Source: Ephydatia muelleri
Lineage: Eukaryota; Porifera; Demospongiae; Spongillida; Spongillidae
Assembly: GCA_013339895.1 (NCBI GenBank)
Contig: JABACO010000001.1
Location: forward strand, 26,952,015-27,016,014
Length of the DNA stretch: 64,000 nt
Direction: 5' to 3'
The notes beneath the pieces were generated by a model. That model saw nothing but the letters and a program-made list of their open reading frames with translations. It did not search any database and had not been told where the DNA came from. This document shows positions 1-9,802 of the stretch, piece after piece. Each line of letters starts with the position of its first letter. Positions within the stretch are counted from its first letter, which is position 1. The position numbers and the translations under genes are program-made.

Positions 1-2
1 TA

Positions 3-241
3 ATTAGAATATCAAGTCAGCTGCATGTCGGCTAGTGTTGCCCTTCTGACAGAGCTGTCTCTGTGATGGGCAGGGAGTGTGATCTTGTTGTGACGCTTTG
101 GGTGTCTTTCCTTTTGTGTCTGTGTAGCATTCTGTATTTATATGTGGTGATTGATTAGAATATCAAGTCAGCTGCATGTTGGCTAGCGTTGCCCTTCTGA
201 CAGAGCAGTCTCTGTGATGGGCAGGGAGTGTGATCTTGTTG
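3..241. repeat. Two-copy direct repeat, period about 151 bp
   Basis: The segment beginning ATTAGAATATCAAGTCAGC at position 3 recurs at 154. Similarity lasts about 88 bases, to GTGATCTTGTTG, before the copies diverge. This is a tandem duplication with no recognisable function. Confidence 0.85.
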
Positions 242-374
242 CAAAGTAGTTACCATTGAAGAAGTGTGCATATGCATTGTTAACTGGTCCATACACAAGA
301 AGGGAATCTGCACTCCATTCAGTACCTTCAGACTGGTGGTCTTGCACTGCCACATACTCACCTACTCTGTACAT
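183..374 (-). CDS. Unrecognised 63-codon open frame
   Basis: A minus-strand frame containing GEYVAVQDHQSEGTEW and ending in a stop at the repeat boundary. The amino-acid mix is more protein-like than most short frames here (charged and aromatic residues spread evenly). I see no domain, splice evidence or neighbour that supports it. It could be an exon fragment of a mobile element or chance. Confidence 0.15.
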   Translation of the reverse strand: MYRVGEYVAVQDHQSEGTEWSADSLLVYGPVNNAYAHFFNGNYFATRSHSLPITETALSEGQR

Positions 375-1071
375 AGTAGCTATGCCATAACTGCTTTATA
401 CCACCTTTTTGAAGGCACGTACCACATTATGCATATGTCCACCATCTGGTTTGAGTGTTTTGTTTGCCTATGGGGTAAGGGAGTCTTCAGAACTAGTGTG
501 CTGTGTTTCGTATTCATCAGGATTGCCATCATCAATTATCATACCTTCTCCCTCCACAGGATGGCTGTTGTCATACCTCCCTCAACAGGACCTTCAACCT
601 CCGCAAGACGCCTATCACTTTCCTCTAGAACTGATGGACTGCACTTGTATTCACGGCTGTTTGCGGCTGGACACTAGGTTTATAATTAGACAATACGGTA
701 TAAGCCACTAAAGCTGTAATGTTCGTACCTCATTACAGATGTATTTTTTGGCGAGCTATATACCACACATTTTGTAAGCAATTCCATTGAAACAAATAGC
801 TCCCGCACACACCCTACCAGTCTATTAAACAAAATGATCAACGCGCAACTGTACTTGATTTGATTAATAGTTATGCACAGCCCGTTTTTAAGCCCATGTA
901 ATTTTGGCGGGTCTACTTCAAGCTTTGTGTACGACCGAACTAACTGACAGAACAAGACGGTAAGCAAGAACACTCAACAACACACATGGGAGAGCATATA
1001 TATGATGTTAAGAACTAGCCAACCTTTTTTTTAAACACCGAATTGGACATGAGTATTTTTATGAATAATAG

Positions 1072-4000
1072 GTGTGGCTTTGGATGGAGCACCACATAAC
1101 GAAAGTCAAGGAGTGTGTCGTCGCTTCTTGATGGAGGCTAGGGAAAAGAAAACAAGGAGCTCATACATCTGCCAAGAGTTTGCAGCTGATTTGTACACTG
1201 TTTTTACTATTAACACCAGCAATGACATAGTTAACACTCACCCTCCTTGCTTCTGCTACTGTTGTAAACTGGTGCTGGATAAATGCTACCTGTAGCACAA
1301 GATCAACAGCAGCTCACACCATTCAGAAGCATAGTCCCTTTTGAGTGGAAGCCACACACTGCAGTTGACTGTGGGGTATAGTAGTGAATAAATACACATT
1401 TTTAAAAAACATTCCTGTTCACTTTTTTTTTTCTTAATTACATTCAGATCTGCCATCCTAACCCACTAAGGGATAAAACATCATCACCTTGTGGTCACCC
1501 AGCCACACACAGCCCACAGAAGATCATTGCAGGCACTCAGCAATAGCCCCTCCCACTGAATCCTTACAGGATGACCACTTACTGGGCAGCTCCAACAATC
1601 CAGCAATCCTGGAGCAACTGCAGTGTCCCATATGCCTGAAGATTTTACACCAGCCTCTGGAGCTCCCATGTAGGGCACTGGTGTGCACTGCCTGTCTGGT
1701 CGAGTGGTTCAAGGTGTTCAATTGTAGTGGGGTCAAGTGTCCATGCTGCTTCCATGACACTCCAATAACTGCACCCCAGCTAAAGGCAGCACCACTATTG
1801 ATCCAGACACTGTTGAGGGACATAGTACTCCAGTGTCAAACCTGTAGGAAGGACATTAAGGCTTGCGACTATGGCACACACCAGTGCAATGGTGAATCAA
1901 CGAAGGCTGACCTGCAGACAGCATTTCGTGTGCTCAGAAGGTTGGCTTCCCGCACTCCCTCTCAGCCAATTACGATTCCCACTGGAGGAACAGTTAAGCA
2001 TATTATTATCAATTCCATGACATCATAATAATACACATGTACGTACCTCATTAGCCCCTCACATTTATGCACATCACCAAGGCCCGCACGCCTACCAAGA
2101 CAGCAAGTGCCAGGACCATCAAGCGCCGATGCATGCAGATGCAAAACATCCGAGAAGTGGTGAGCCAGGAGGAGTCTTCTACCCTTCTTCGGAGAGAGCT
2201 TGATTACCTCAGCACATCAGACCAGCAAATACTCTTGCAAGAGGCTGGTATTGTAAGTGCGATTGGACCGGGGGAAGCATTGGCTATAAAAGCTGGCCTT
2301 GGAATGCCATGGTCAAAGCTAAGAGTGCTTAGAAGGTGACGTGTATACCACAGTGCATATTACTGATGCATTACTCCTGTGACAAATAGCCCAAAATACA
2401 TGGATGATTTTCTTACTTCAAATAGGTGGTTGAAGGCCTCTGGTGTCTCCATTTCCTGTGAGGAGAAGATGAGGCAGATTGCTAGAGGGTTGCTAGGCGA
2501 GAATCTTCAAGGGGAAGTAGCCCCACTTTCATTCTGCCTAAGCTCCGGTGGGGAGGCGATACGAGGAGCGCCACTTGTTTTCATGCCAGATCTCAACCAA
2601 AAGGTTATACAGATGTTGGACGATAACCACAGGTAAGGAATACTTATATCTGTAAGTAAAGGTGATGTGTACATGCACATACTCATAGTGTTGGACGGCT
2701 TACCTGGCATAGCGGCATCATACCCCAAGCTGAAGTGTGGGTGAAGCTTGGTGGTGACAAAGGAGGAAATACCACCAAAATGAATTTCCAAATCGTCAAT
2801 GTACCCACACCTAACTCCATCCATAACACCTGTGTCTTCTGCTGTTTTGCAGCCACTGACAGTGTGGCCAACCTTCACAGTGCACTGGACCGCTACAGAG
2901 GCAGCTGAAGGGCATGAAGTGGAGGTATGTTCTGATTATCACTTAAGTGCAGTCTAAATCAATACACATACATCCAGGGAATACACTATTAAGGTGTTCA
3001 TGTGTGGTGACTTTGAGTTTCTTACCAGGATGTATGGCTTATCCGGCGCAACTGGTATGTTAGTTGACAAGAGACTATACATAATCCAATTGTTACAGGG
3101 AAGTACCCTTGCTTAATCTGCAAGATTCCACAGAAGCAAATGGCAGTACCACTTTCTTTAAGGAAACGCTATCCATTACGATCCTTGGAGTGCATTAAAG
3201 AGAGCCACAAGCAGTTCATGGCTGCTGGAGGGAAAAGAAAGAAAGTGAAGAACTACATGAACTGTGTGACTGAGCCCATTTTTGATATCCCCATCGATCA
3301 GGTACACAAATGAATTGATGAGAGTAGCATACATATGCGTAAGATGCAATTTCATGCACTTTCACAAATAGGTGTGCCTACCTGGGCTGCACATCACTCA
3401 GGGCATCTTTGTGAAGATATTTGACCTGCTGGAAGATGCATGCCACCAATTGGACCTGCAGCTAGCTTACACATACACTGAAGAAAGCAGCAGCTCATCC
3501 TCCTTCACAAAGTATGCTGAAGAGCTGCACAAGCTGCAGGTGGCCAAGGCCAAGCTGGCTGAAGCCCAGGATGCAATGGTAACACTGGAGGAAGCCATTA
3601 CATATATCGTAATAGCACATGGGGAGGACAGCGAGATCACCGAGTTCCTTATGCAGCAGGCCGAAGACATGAGGCAATCTGTGGAAAAGATGGTAGACAA
3701 CAGTGCTATTAAGAAAGCATTATGCATGACTAACATGTTGACCATTATAACCAAACATAAACAGCAGGAGGAAATGGCCAACACCACCAAAGTCACAAAC
3801 AAAGAGTTTGCTGCTCATGATGGTCCATTTGTGCAAGGTCTGGACAATGCCCTCCAGTCCTTTGGTGTCCATAGACAACAATACTTTGGGGGCACATTTG
3901 TTGGAAACCACATTCACAAGGCACTCAAGGTTCGAATTGTAATTAAATACAGTTTTTTTTTTACCAACTACATTCTCATTAGCCCTCAAACGTTGAGTGT

Positions 4001-4537
4001 TTAAGCAGCTGCATGGTGGAGGTGGCTAAAGCAAAGTGCCCTGCCCTAGTAGCCTCTGCTACCAGGGAGCAGACAAGGTTTAGGCGATCTCTATCCCTAC
4101 TAGGGCAGTGCCACCAGATTTATGATCAAAATTACATTGATGAATCCCAATGTAATGAGCTGGGTAAGTGAATAAATGTATTCAAAATGATACTGCCTGT
4201 AATATGTACATTGTACAATGTATCAACAGAAACTCTAATAGCACACTTTATGGAGGACTTCAGGTCTTCATTCCCTGACTCCTCCATACCAGTTAAAATG
4301 CACATGCTTGAAGAACACACAGTGCCATGGGCCAGGAAAACGCATGTTGGATTTGGCCTCCTGGGAGAACAGGGGGCTGAATCCATACATGCAAGGTTTA
4401 ACAGTCTACAAAGGACGTACCACTCAGTACCTGACATGGTTCAACAATTGGTGCTAATGGTAAAGGAGCATCTCCTCTCCGTGGCTCCACAAAATGTGGC
4501 AGCGATCCCTCCTCCTACCAAGCGAATCAAGCAATGA
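1072..4537 (+). pseudogene. RAG1-like transposase gene, ten exons, near-complete with three single-base frame breaks
   Basis: Exons read by splice sites and frame: 1072-1375, 1448-1992, 2055-2335, 2426-2632, 2689-2924, 2978-3054, 3099-3301, 3372-3929, 3983-4163, 4230-4537 (stop); about 966 codons. In order they give an N-terminal zinc motif (THPPCFCYCC, then EWKPH and CGIC across the first junction), a RING finger (CPICLKIL to CPCC, residues from 1624), a following C2H2-like pair (CQTCRK...H.C), then a core with GGDKGG (exon 5), CGDFEFL (exon 6), CLIC (exon 7), LHITQGIF (exon 8) and HMLEEH followed by GEQGAESIHARFN (exon 10). RAG1 has the same order: N-terminal zinc region, RING, D, D, CxxC, HxxxxH and E. 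Exon lengths in 1, 2 and 5 are each one base short of frame (near 1280, 1535 and 2903); all other phases agree. A Transib/RAG-type or N-RAG-TP-type transposase is inferred. I did not identify termini or a RAG2 partner. Confidence 0.8.
1624..1905 (+). other. RING finger plus adjacent zinc pair of the RAG1-like gene
   Basis: Within exon 2, Cys pairs occur as CPIC, then CRALVC..C, and CPCC, giving a RING-type cross-brace. After about 25 residues the frame gives LQCQTCRK and a downstream His-x3-Cys. In RAG1 the RING is likewise followed closely by a C2H2 finger. RING domains are E3 ubiquitin-ligase modules and dimerisation platforms; activity here is inference. Confidence 0.75.
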
Positions 4538-4839
4538 CATGATCGCTATTCTCGTGTAACTTTGGTATTAAAAATCACTGGCAAAAGAAAAGGTTGGCTT
4601 TTAGCAAATACAACTATAAGGTAGTACCTTCTAACTCCTTTAAGATTCAGCTTTGGTTTCGACTTTCTATCGGTCGGGAACATAGATAACTCGCTTCCAA
4701 CAGGAGAGGTACATCGAGAGTTACCCGCTTTCACGAGCTATAACGCGCCGTGGCAACGAAATTGTACCAGGAGGTAATGACTATAAATAGAACAAAGATG
4801 CTGGCTTTATTTCGTGTTTTCAAATGGCGACAATAACCA

Positions 4840-4925
4840 ACCTGTTTATGCTGGCTCACGTTTTTGTTCTACCTTGGGGTTGTCATGGGCGTTGCTAAGG
4901 CACTACGTAATCATTTCAATATTTC
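4840..4925. repeat. Dispersed repeat fragment, inverted copies near 10.32-10.40 and 27.84-27.92 kb
   Basis: The stretch around AAGGCACTACGTAATCATTT matches, on the opposite strand, the sequence upstream of the linker exon in gene A and in its duplicate D. It shows that an interspersed element lies both next to the RAG1-like gene and inside the receptor blocks. Confidence 0.6.
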
Positions 4926-5234
4926 GGGTAACTAACCTAGTGTCCACAAAATGTATGGCCGCAAACAGCCGTGATAGAAATGTACAAATGAGTGAATGAG
5001 GTCGCAAGCTCACTAGTGAAGAAGTAGCATTTGTGTTGAGGACAAAGTCATTGTTCCAAATGTCCATTCATCATTGGAGGGGAGGTCATTCCCATGTAAA
5101 CATCCTTTTAATTTGGAGCATGAACAACTTCCTCCAATTTTCAGCACAATGGCACCTTTGGGGGGTCATTAGTTATGCAGACCAATCCAGTGAATAGAAA
5201 TGAAATTGGACCAATAGAATTTTAGCACAGCTGG

Positions 5235-5235
5235 C

Positions 5236-5286
<51 letters not shown>
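5235..5286. repeat. (CA)n microsatellite
   Basis: Uninterrupted CA dinucleotides flanked on both sides by the near-repeated phrase AAATTGGACCAATAGAATT (about 5205-5223 and about 5345-5363). The flanking direct repeat suggests a small tandem duplication with the microsatellite inside. Confidence 0.95.
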
Positions 5287-5287
<1 letters not shown>

Positions 5288-5475
5288 ACTCCCCCTTATC
5301 TGTGAGGTCATGAATATGTAGATCAATTGGTGATGTACCAATGAAATTGGACCAATAGAATTATAGCACTACCAGCACACATGTAAAGGCTTTTCATGTA
5401 TAAAAGCGACTCACCTGCCAAATAGTGCACTTTGCTTGCTGAGAACGAAAAAGGTAAAAACTAAATCCTTGCACT

Positions 5476-6090
5476 TTGTTTCTATACTCTCTGTCAGATG
5501 CAGTGCTGCCCCCCTACCGTCCGCCGCCAGCAGTAGCAGCGCTGCCCCCACTGCCAGCAGCAGCAGAGCTGCCCTCACCGCCACCAGCAGCAGAGCTGCC
5601 CTCACCCGCCACCAGCAGCAGCAGTAGCAGCGCTGCCCCCACCGCCACCAACAGCAGAGCTACCCTCACCAGCAGCAGCAGTAGCAGCGCTGCCCCCACT
5701 GCCACCAACAGCAGAGCTACCCTCACCGCCACCACCAGCAGCAGCAGTAACAGCGCTGCCCCCACCGCCACCAGCAACAGAGCTGCCCTCACCGCCACCA
5801 GCAGCAGCAGTGCTGCATGCCCACACCGCCACCAGCAAGCAGCAGAAGCAGCAGGAGCACCACTACAGTATTGGCACCAGTGCCCCCACCACCACTTCGC
5901 CTGCTGCCACCCTGGCCGCTGCCACTACCACCCACATGGCTCCCATGGCCTGAACCAGGCTGCCGAGGTCAGAGACGAGGCTGGGGGAGAGGATGAGGAC
6001 AAGCCAGGGGAACCGTACAGTACATTAAAAACTCATATACTTATCATTTCAATTATTAAATTTTTTAACCTCCCTCCCTTCAAAAATTAA
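5476..6090 (+). CDS. Low-complexity Ser/Ala/Thr-repeat open frame over a GC-rich minisatellite
   Basis: Positions about 5510-5850 consist of imperfect units built on GCCACCAGCAGCAGAGCTGC, so several frames stay open on both strands. One plus frame reads as S/A/T-rich repeats (SSSSAAPTAT, NSRATLT), then a His/Cys-rich stretch and an acidic tail (GGEDEDKPGEP). The tail is non-repetitive, which weakly favours real coding, for instance a mucin-like exon. No domain is recognised, and the repeat alone could explain the frame. Confidence 0.25.
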   Translation: MFLYSLSDAVLPPYRPPPAVAALPPLPAAAELPSPPPAAELPSPATSSSSSSAAPTATNSRATLTSSSSSSAAPTATNSRATLTATTSSSSNSAAPTATSNRAALTATSSSSAACPHRHQQAAEAAGAPLQYWHQCPHHHFACCHPGRCHYHPHGSHGLNQAAEVRDEAGGEDEDKPGEPYSTLKTHILIISIIKFFNLPPFKN

Positions 6091-6142
6091 AATGAATTTG
6101 TGACAACATTTAAAGACAAGCTACTACGACAGAGGAAAAAAA

Positions 6143-6235
6143 CTAATGAAACAAGTAAATAAAAACATTCTCTAACGAGAAAGTTGTTGGTATATAGGAT
6201 TGACCAATGATGGTGTAAAAAGCACGGAAAGAGGT
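6143..6235. repeat. End fragment of the 62-kb fold-back element family
   Basis: The phrase AAGTAAATAAAAACATTCTC and the following 80 bases match each arm of the long inverted repeat at 62119-62402. Only one arm is present here, so this is a truncated or solo terminus. Confidence 0.65.
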
Positions 6236-6394
6236 GTGTGTATCAATAGATATGTGATCAAAATGTGAGAGGATTGGAATGTATTATATAGGATGTGTAT
6301 GAGTTGTGTGTTTGTTCCATAATTTACATGTGCTGATTATCTTGCATGTGATATGTATAGACATATTTCATCCAAATACAGTCCATCTAACGGT

Positions 6395-8340
6395 AATATC
6401 ATTTTGTGGTGCACAGAAATGTAGCAATGATTAGGAAAATGTTTGAGTTTTTGTGCAACTATGGTTCTGGATGGGCAGTTGTGTTCAACCGCAAGGCCAG
6501 GATACACTACCATTGACCTTATTATTAATGCATTAACCAATCCCAATGATCGAGTCCCCCTACCTTACAGTCCACCCACTGCTCCCCACTAGATGGCTCT
6601 CATATCTGTGGTGACATACTCTTCATTCAGAACTAATGATACCATACAGCCACAACCACACAATAAGGCTGCATGCTGGTATTAATGGATGCATAAGGAT
6701 GGCCCACAGTGTCAATATGCAAGGCTGTTTGCACATATTCAATAGTAGACTGTATTCCTATGCCCTGAACTGATTACGTCAAACATAATGACCTCAACAA
6801 GCACTTCTTATTTTTGGCTCTACTTGTTGTAGGGACATTCTGACAATCAAGTCACATGGCAAGCTACATGCAAACACATCTGACCTCCAAGGTGTTTGTA
6901 AATTTTGAAAGCAATGAAATTTGTTTGTGGTTCTCTTAGAACTTTCCCAGTCACCTCAGATACCACTGAGATAAGACCTCCCAATACTCTAGGAAACCAT
7001 CCCACATGTTTATTTAAATTTTAAAAGCCCTAATCCTAACCAAGGATTATGCTGTTGCTGAAGCTACGTTCAGCTTAAATTTCAATTTGAATGAAGGGAC
7101 CAACTTGTTTTTTAGAGGGCTTTGATTACTCATAACACTTGAGTTACTTGAACTACAAATGTATGTGACAGTATATGTGAGCTTCATATTTACTATTGTG
7201 CAAATGTGACATATACCACATTGACCTAATTATTTCGGACCAATAGTAAATTCATTTGTAACTCTAACTTTTCGCCTAGTGTAAGGCGTTCGATTTCTGT
7301 ACACAATAGAAATTGTCAGAGATCACATATCAGGCAAAGTAACATGTGCTCTACATGTGAGAATAGTATGTGTGTGTGTGTGTCTGTATGTATTTTGTGT
7401 TGTCCATTATTTTTTGTGCTATCTGTCCTGAAATGAATGTATGTATGCATCAGTAGTCACTTTCAATAGCCCATGACCTAACCAAGGATCACAGGATAAC
7501 ATGCTCAGTTACGTTAGTTGCATAAATATTTCCATTTGAATAAAAGGGCCATGATATTAACTTGTTTCTGAGGCTTGACTACAAAATCTATTTAACATTC
7601 TTGTAGCAGTTTATATAATATAGCCAGGTTTATTGACATGCAGAACAGGGTTGCTAGGTGTGGCTTGTTGATGTGGACTTATGCTGAGTCATCATATGCA
7701 TCCTCCTAGTAAACAAACCTTTCCTTTGTTGATTTCACTGTTTGTATTTTCATTTCTGGGTTTATCAAGACATATAAGTTTGCTGTCATTCTCCTCCATT
7801 CAGACCTGTACCCATCATTGGAGGCACACCCCTAAAGCCATGGCTGCTCATCACAGACACAATGTCCATTTACATACATGTGTAATGTCTGAAAGCCTTA
7901 TAGAAGAGTAGCTTGTAGAGCTTTGGCTCTGTCCCCTGGCTGAAACCACCTTGTGGATTACATTTCTGCCTTCACCTATATCAGCTGGCATACTACCATT
8001 CAGGCACCATACCTCCCTCCCTCCCTCCCTCTCTCCCTCCCTCCCTCCCTCCCTCCCTCCCTCCCTCCCTCCCCTCCCTCCCTCCCTCCCTCCCTCCACC
8101 TCCCTCCTCCCTCCCTCCCTCCCTCCCTCCCTCCTCCTCCCTCCCTCCCTCCCTCCCTCCTTCCCTCCCTCCCTCCTTACCTCCCTCCCTCCCTCCCACC
8201 CTCCCTCCCACCCTCACCCTTGGAATTAGAGTTGATCATATTCTTCTGAGCTATGTCTTTCTCTCATCTCTCCAATGTGGTACATAGAAGGAAATGGTAT
8301 CACTGTGCAGGGGCACTTTAAAGCAGGGCTGTGTGCTGAG
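6395..8340. repeat. Dispersed repeat L, copy 1
   Basis: A mosaic block of about 2 kb that recurs, with indels, at about 22780-25660 and 45540-47175. Shared landmarks include CCAGGATACACTACCATTGA, CATGCTGGTATTA and the phrase before the CCCT array, GGTACATAGAAGGAAATGG. I see no open frame conserved between copies, so it is non-coding or long decayed. It forms the left end of the duplicated receptor block. Confidence 0.7.
8011..8217. repeat. (CCCT)n polypyrimidine tract
   Basis: Nearly pure CCCT repeats with occasional A, matched by a similar tract at the same place in L copy 2 (25337-25507). Open frames over it on both strands are artefacts of the repeat. Confidence 0.95.
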
Positions 8341-8952
8341 GTCTTGCTATGTGTTTTAGCCAGAATAAAATATCATGGCTGTTAGTAATTACTGCATAAC
8401 AAGATCAGTGAAGTTCAGCCAAACCTATAAATCTGGCATTTTGTAATAAAATAAAATAGTGTCAAGCTGCTTCTTCCAGCTGTTCAACTGCTCAATCCAA
8501 TCACTAGACCCTCACATATTGTAGTTTGTTACAAGTGGCAAGCATGGAGCACTTCTAAATGCTGGCTCTGACGGGCAACATCTCTATTCAGATCAGTTAT
8601 TAGTAGCAGCTATGATGCAACAAGAATGGAGGCAGCAAAGTGGCCAGGAGAACTTGACACTCTTAGCACAGTAAACAAAAAAAAAAATCACTGCAAAGTG
8701 GTAGCCATATTTTCTGGCATGAATGTGCTTGTTCAAGTCAGACAACGGAACTGTCAAAAGACATGAACTGAAAACATTTTGTGCCGAAAACATGGATAAG
8801 ATATGTGGAGGTAAATCTGGCAGTCTGAGGACAGTATTGACTAGCAAAGGGGGAGCATTGTTTCTATGGAGGTAGACTATTCAACTAAACTTGATACTGG
8901 TTATCAATACAAACTAAATTATGTGCCTATGTTTTAAACATTACTGATACAG

Positions 8953-9203
8953 GAAGGAGTGATCAATTAATTACTCCCCATGCAATAACAGATGACGCTT
9001 TCACTCCTAAGAATATACTCCGTACTTTAAACAAAGTGGTGGATTGGAAGTCACTAGGGGTCCAATTGGATATAAGTCTTGCAATGTTGCAAGAGATTTG
9101 TGTTAATAATCGTGGTCAGGTGGGAGACTGCAAATTTGCTATGGTGTCAGTTTGGTTGAGTTCAGACAATGGTGTAGCAGAATCTGAAAGCTTGTTGCGG
9201 TGA
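8953..9203 (+). CDS. Death-domain exon (isolated, 3' terminal)
   Basis: After an acceptor-like ACAG at 8949-8952 the phase-1 frame runs to TGA at 9201-9203. It contains LRTLNKVVDWKSLGVQLDIS, then LQEICVNNRGQVGDCKF and MVSVWLSSD. The W-K-x-L-G-x-Q-L core, the spaced hydrophobics and the VSVWL helix match the Death-domain fold, an adaptor module of apoptotic and innate-immune signalling. The last helix is short (AESESLLR). It lies opposite to the receptor genes, inside a segment of about 0.94 kb present in block A but absent from D. No partner exon was found, so it may be a relic. Confidence 0.6.
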
Positions 9204-9802
9204 TCGGAATGATTATTTCAAGTCTGAGAATGTTCTCCAGCCTCAGTTACTTTTTATCTTATCAGAGGCCAGACACTTTAGTTATTGCACTTTTTAATTC
9301 CATTATTCCTCGTTTTAGGAATGCCAATCAGATTGAAGCCTAATGACATAAATGGCTATCTGATTGGCTTTTCAAAATCGGGGAAAGTCAAAACCAAAAA
9401 GTTTGATCTATGAGCCAGACCCAGTTTCTAGTACCAATCCAATTATAAGACCCCCACATATTCACAAGCTCAACACATGCATGACCTGTGACCTGTCAAT
9501 GAGATCAGAGACCCCTGATCTCTCTCATGTGAACCAAATGAATCATAGAAGTGCTCTCTCGAACTGAGGTCACAAAATGGTACATTCAGAGTGCTAATTA
9601 TTCATCATATAAGTGAACGTTTTTGCAAAAAAAAAATTACATTCAAGATAACCCCCAAAATATGTGAGATGTTGCATTAATTTCATATTGTGATTCTAAC
9701 ATCTAGCAATGTTACATATAGCAGCTACTAGAGTATTATCACTCATATACAGTACCTAGCAATGTTACATACATGTAATGTATTATCACACTGCCTAATG
9801 CC

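Noticed and set aside
7951..8249. Pro/Leu/Ser and Gly/Arg/Glu open frames
   Set aside because: Explained by the CCCT repeat; all frames are open on both strands.
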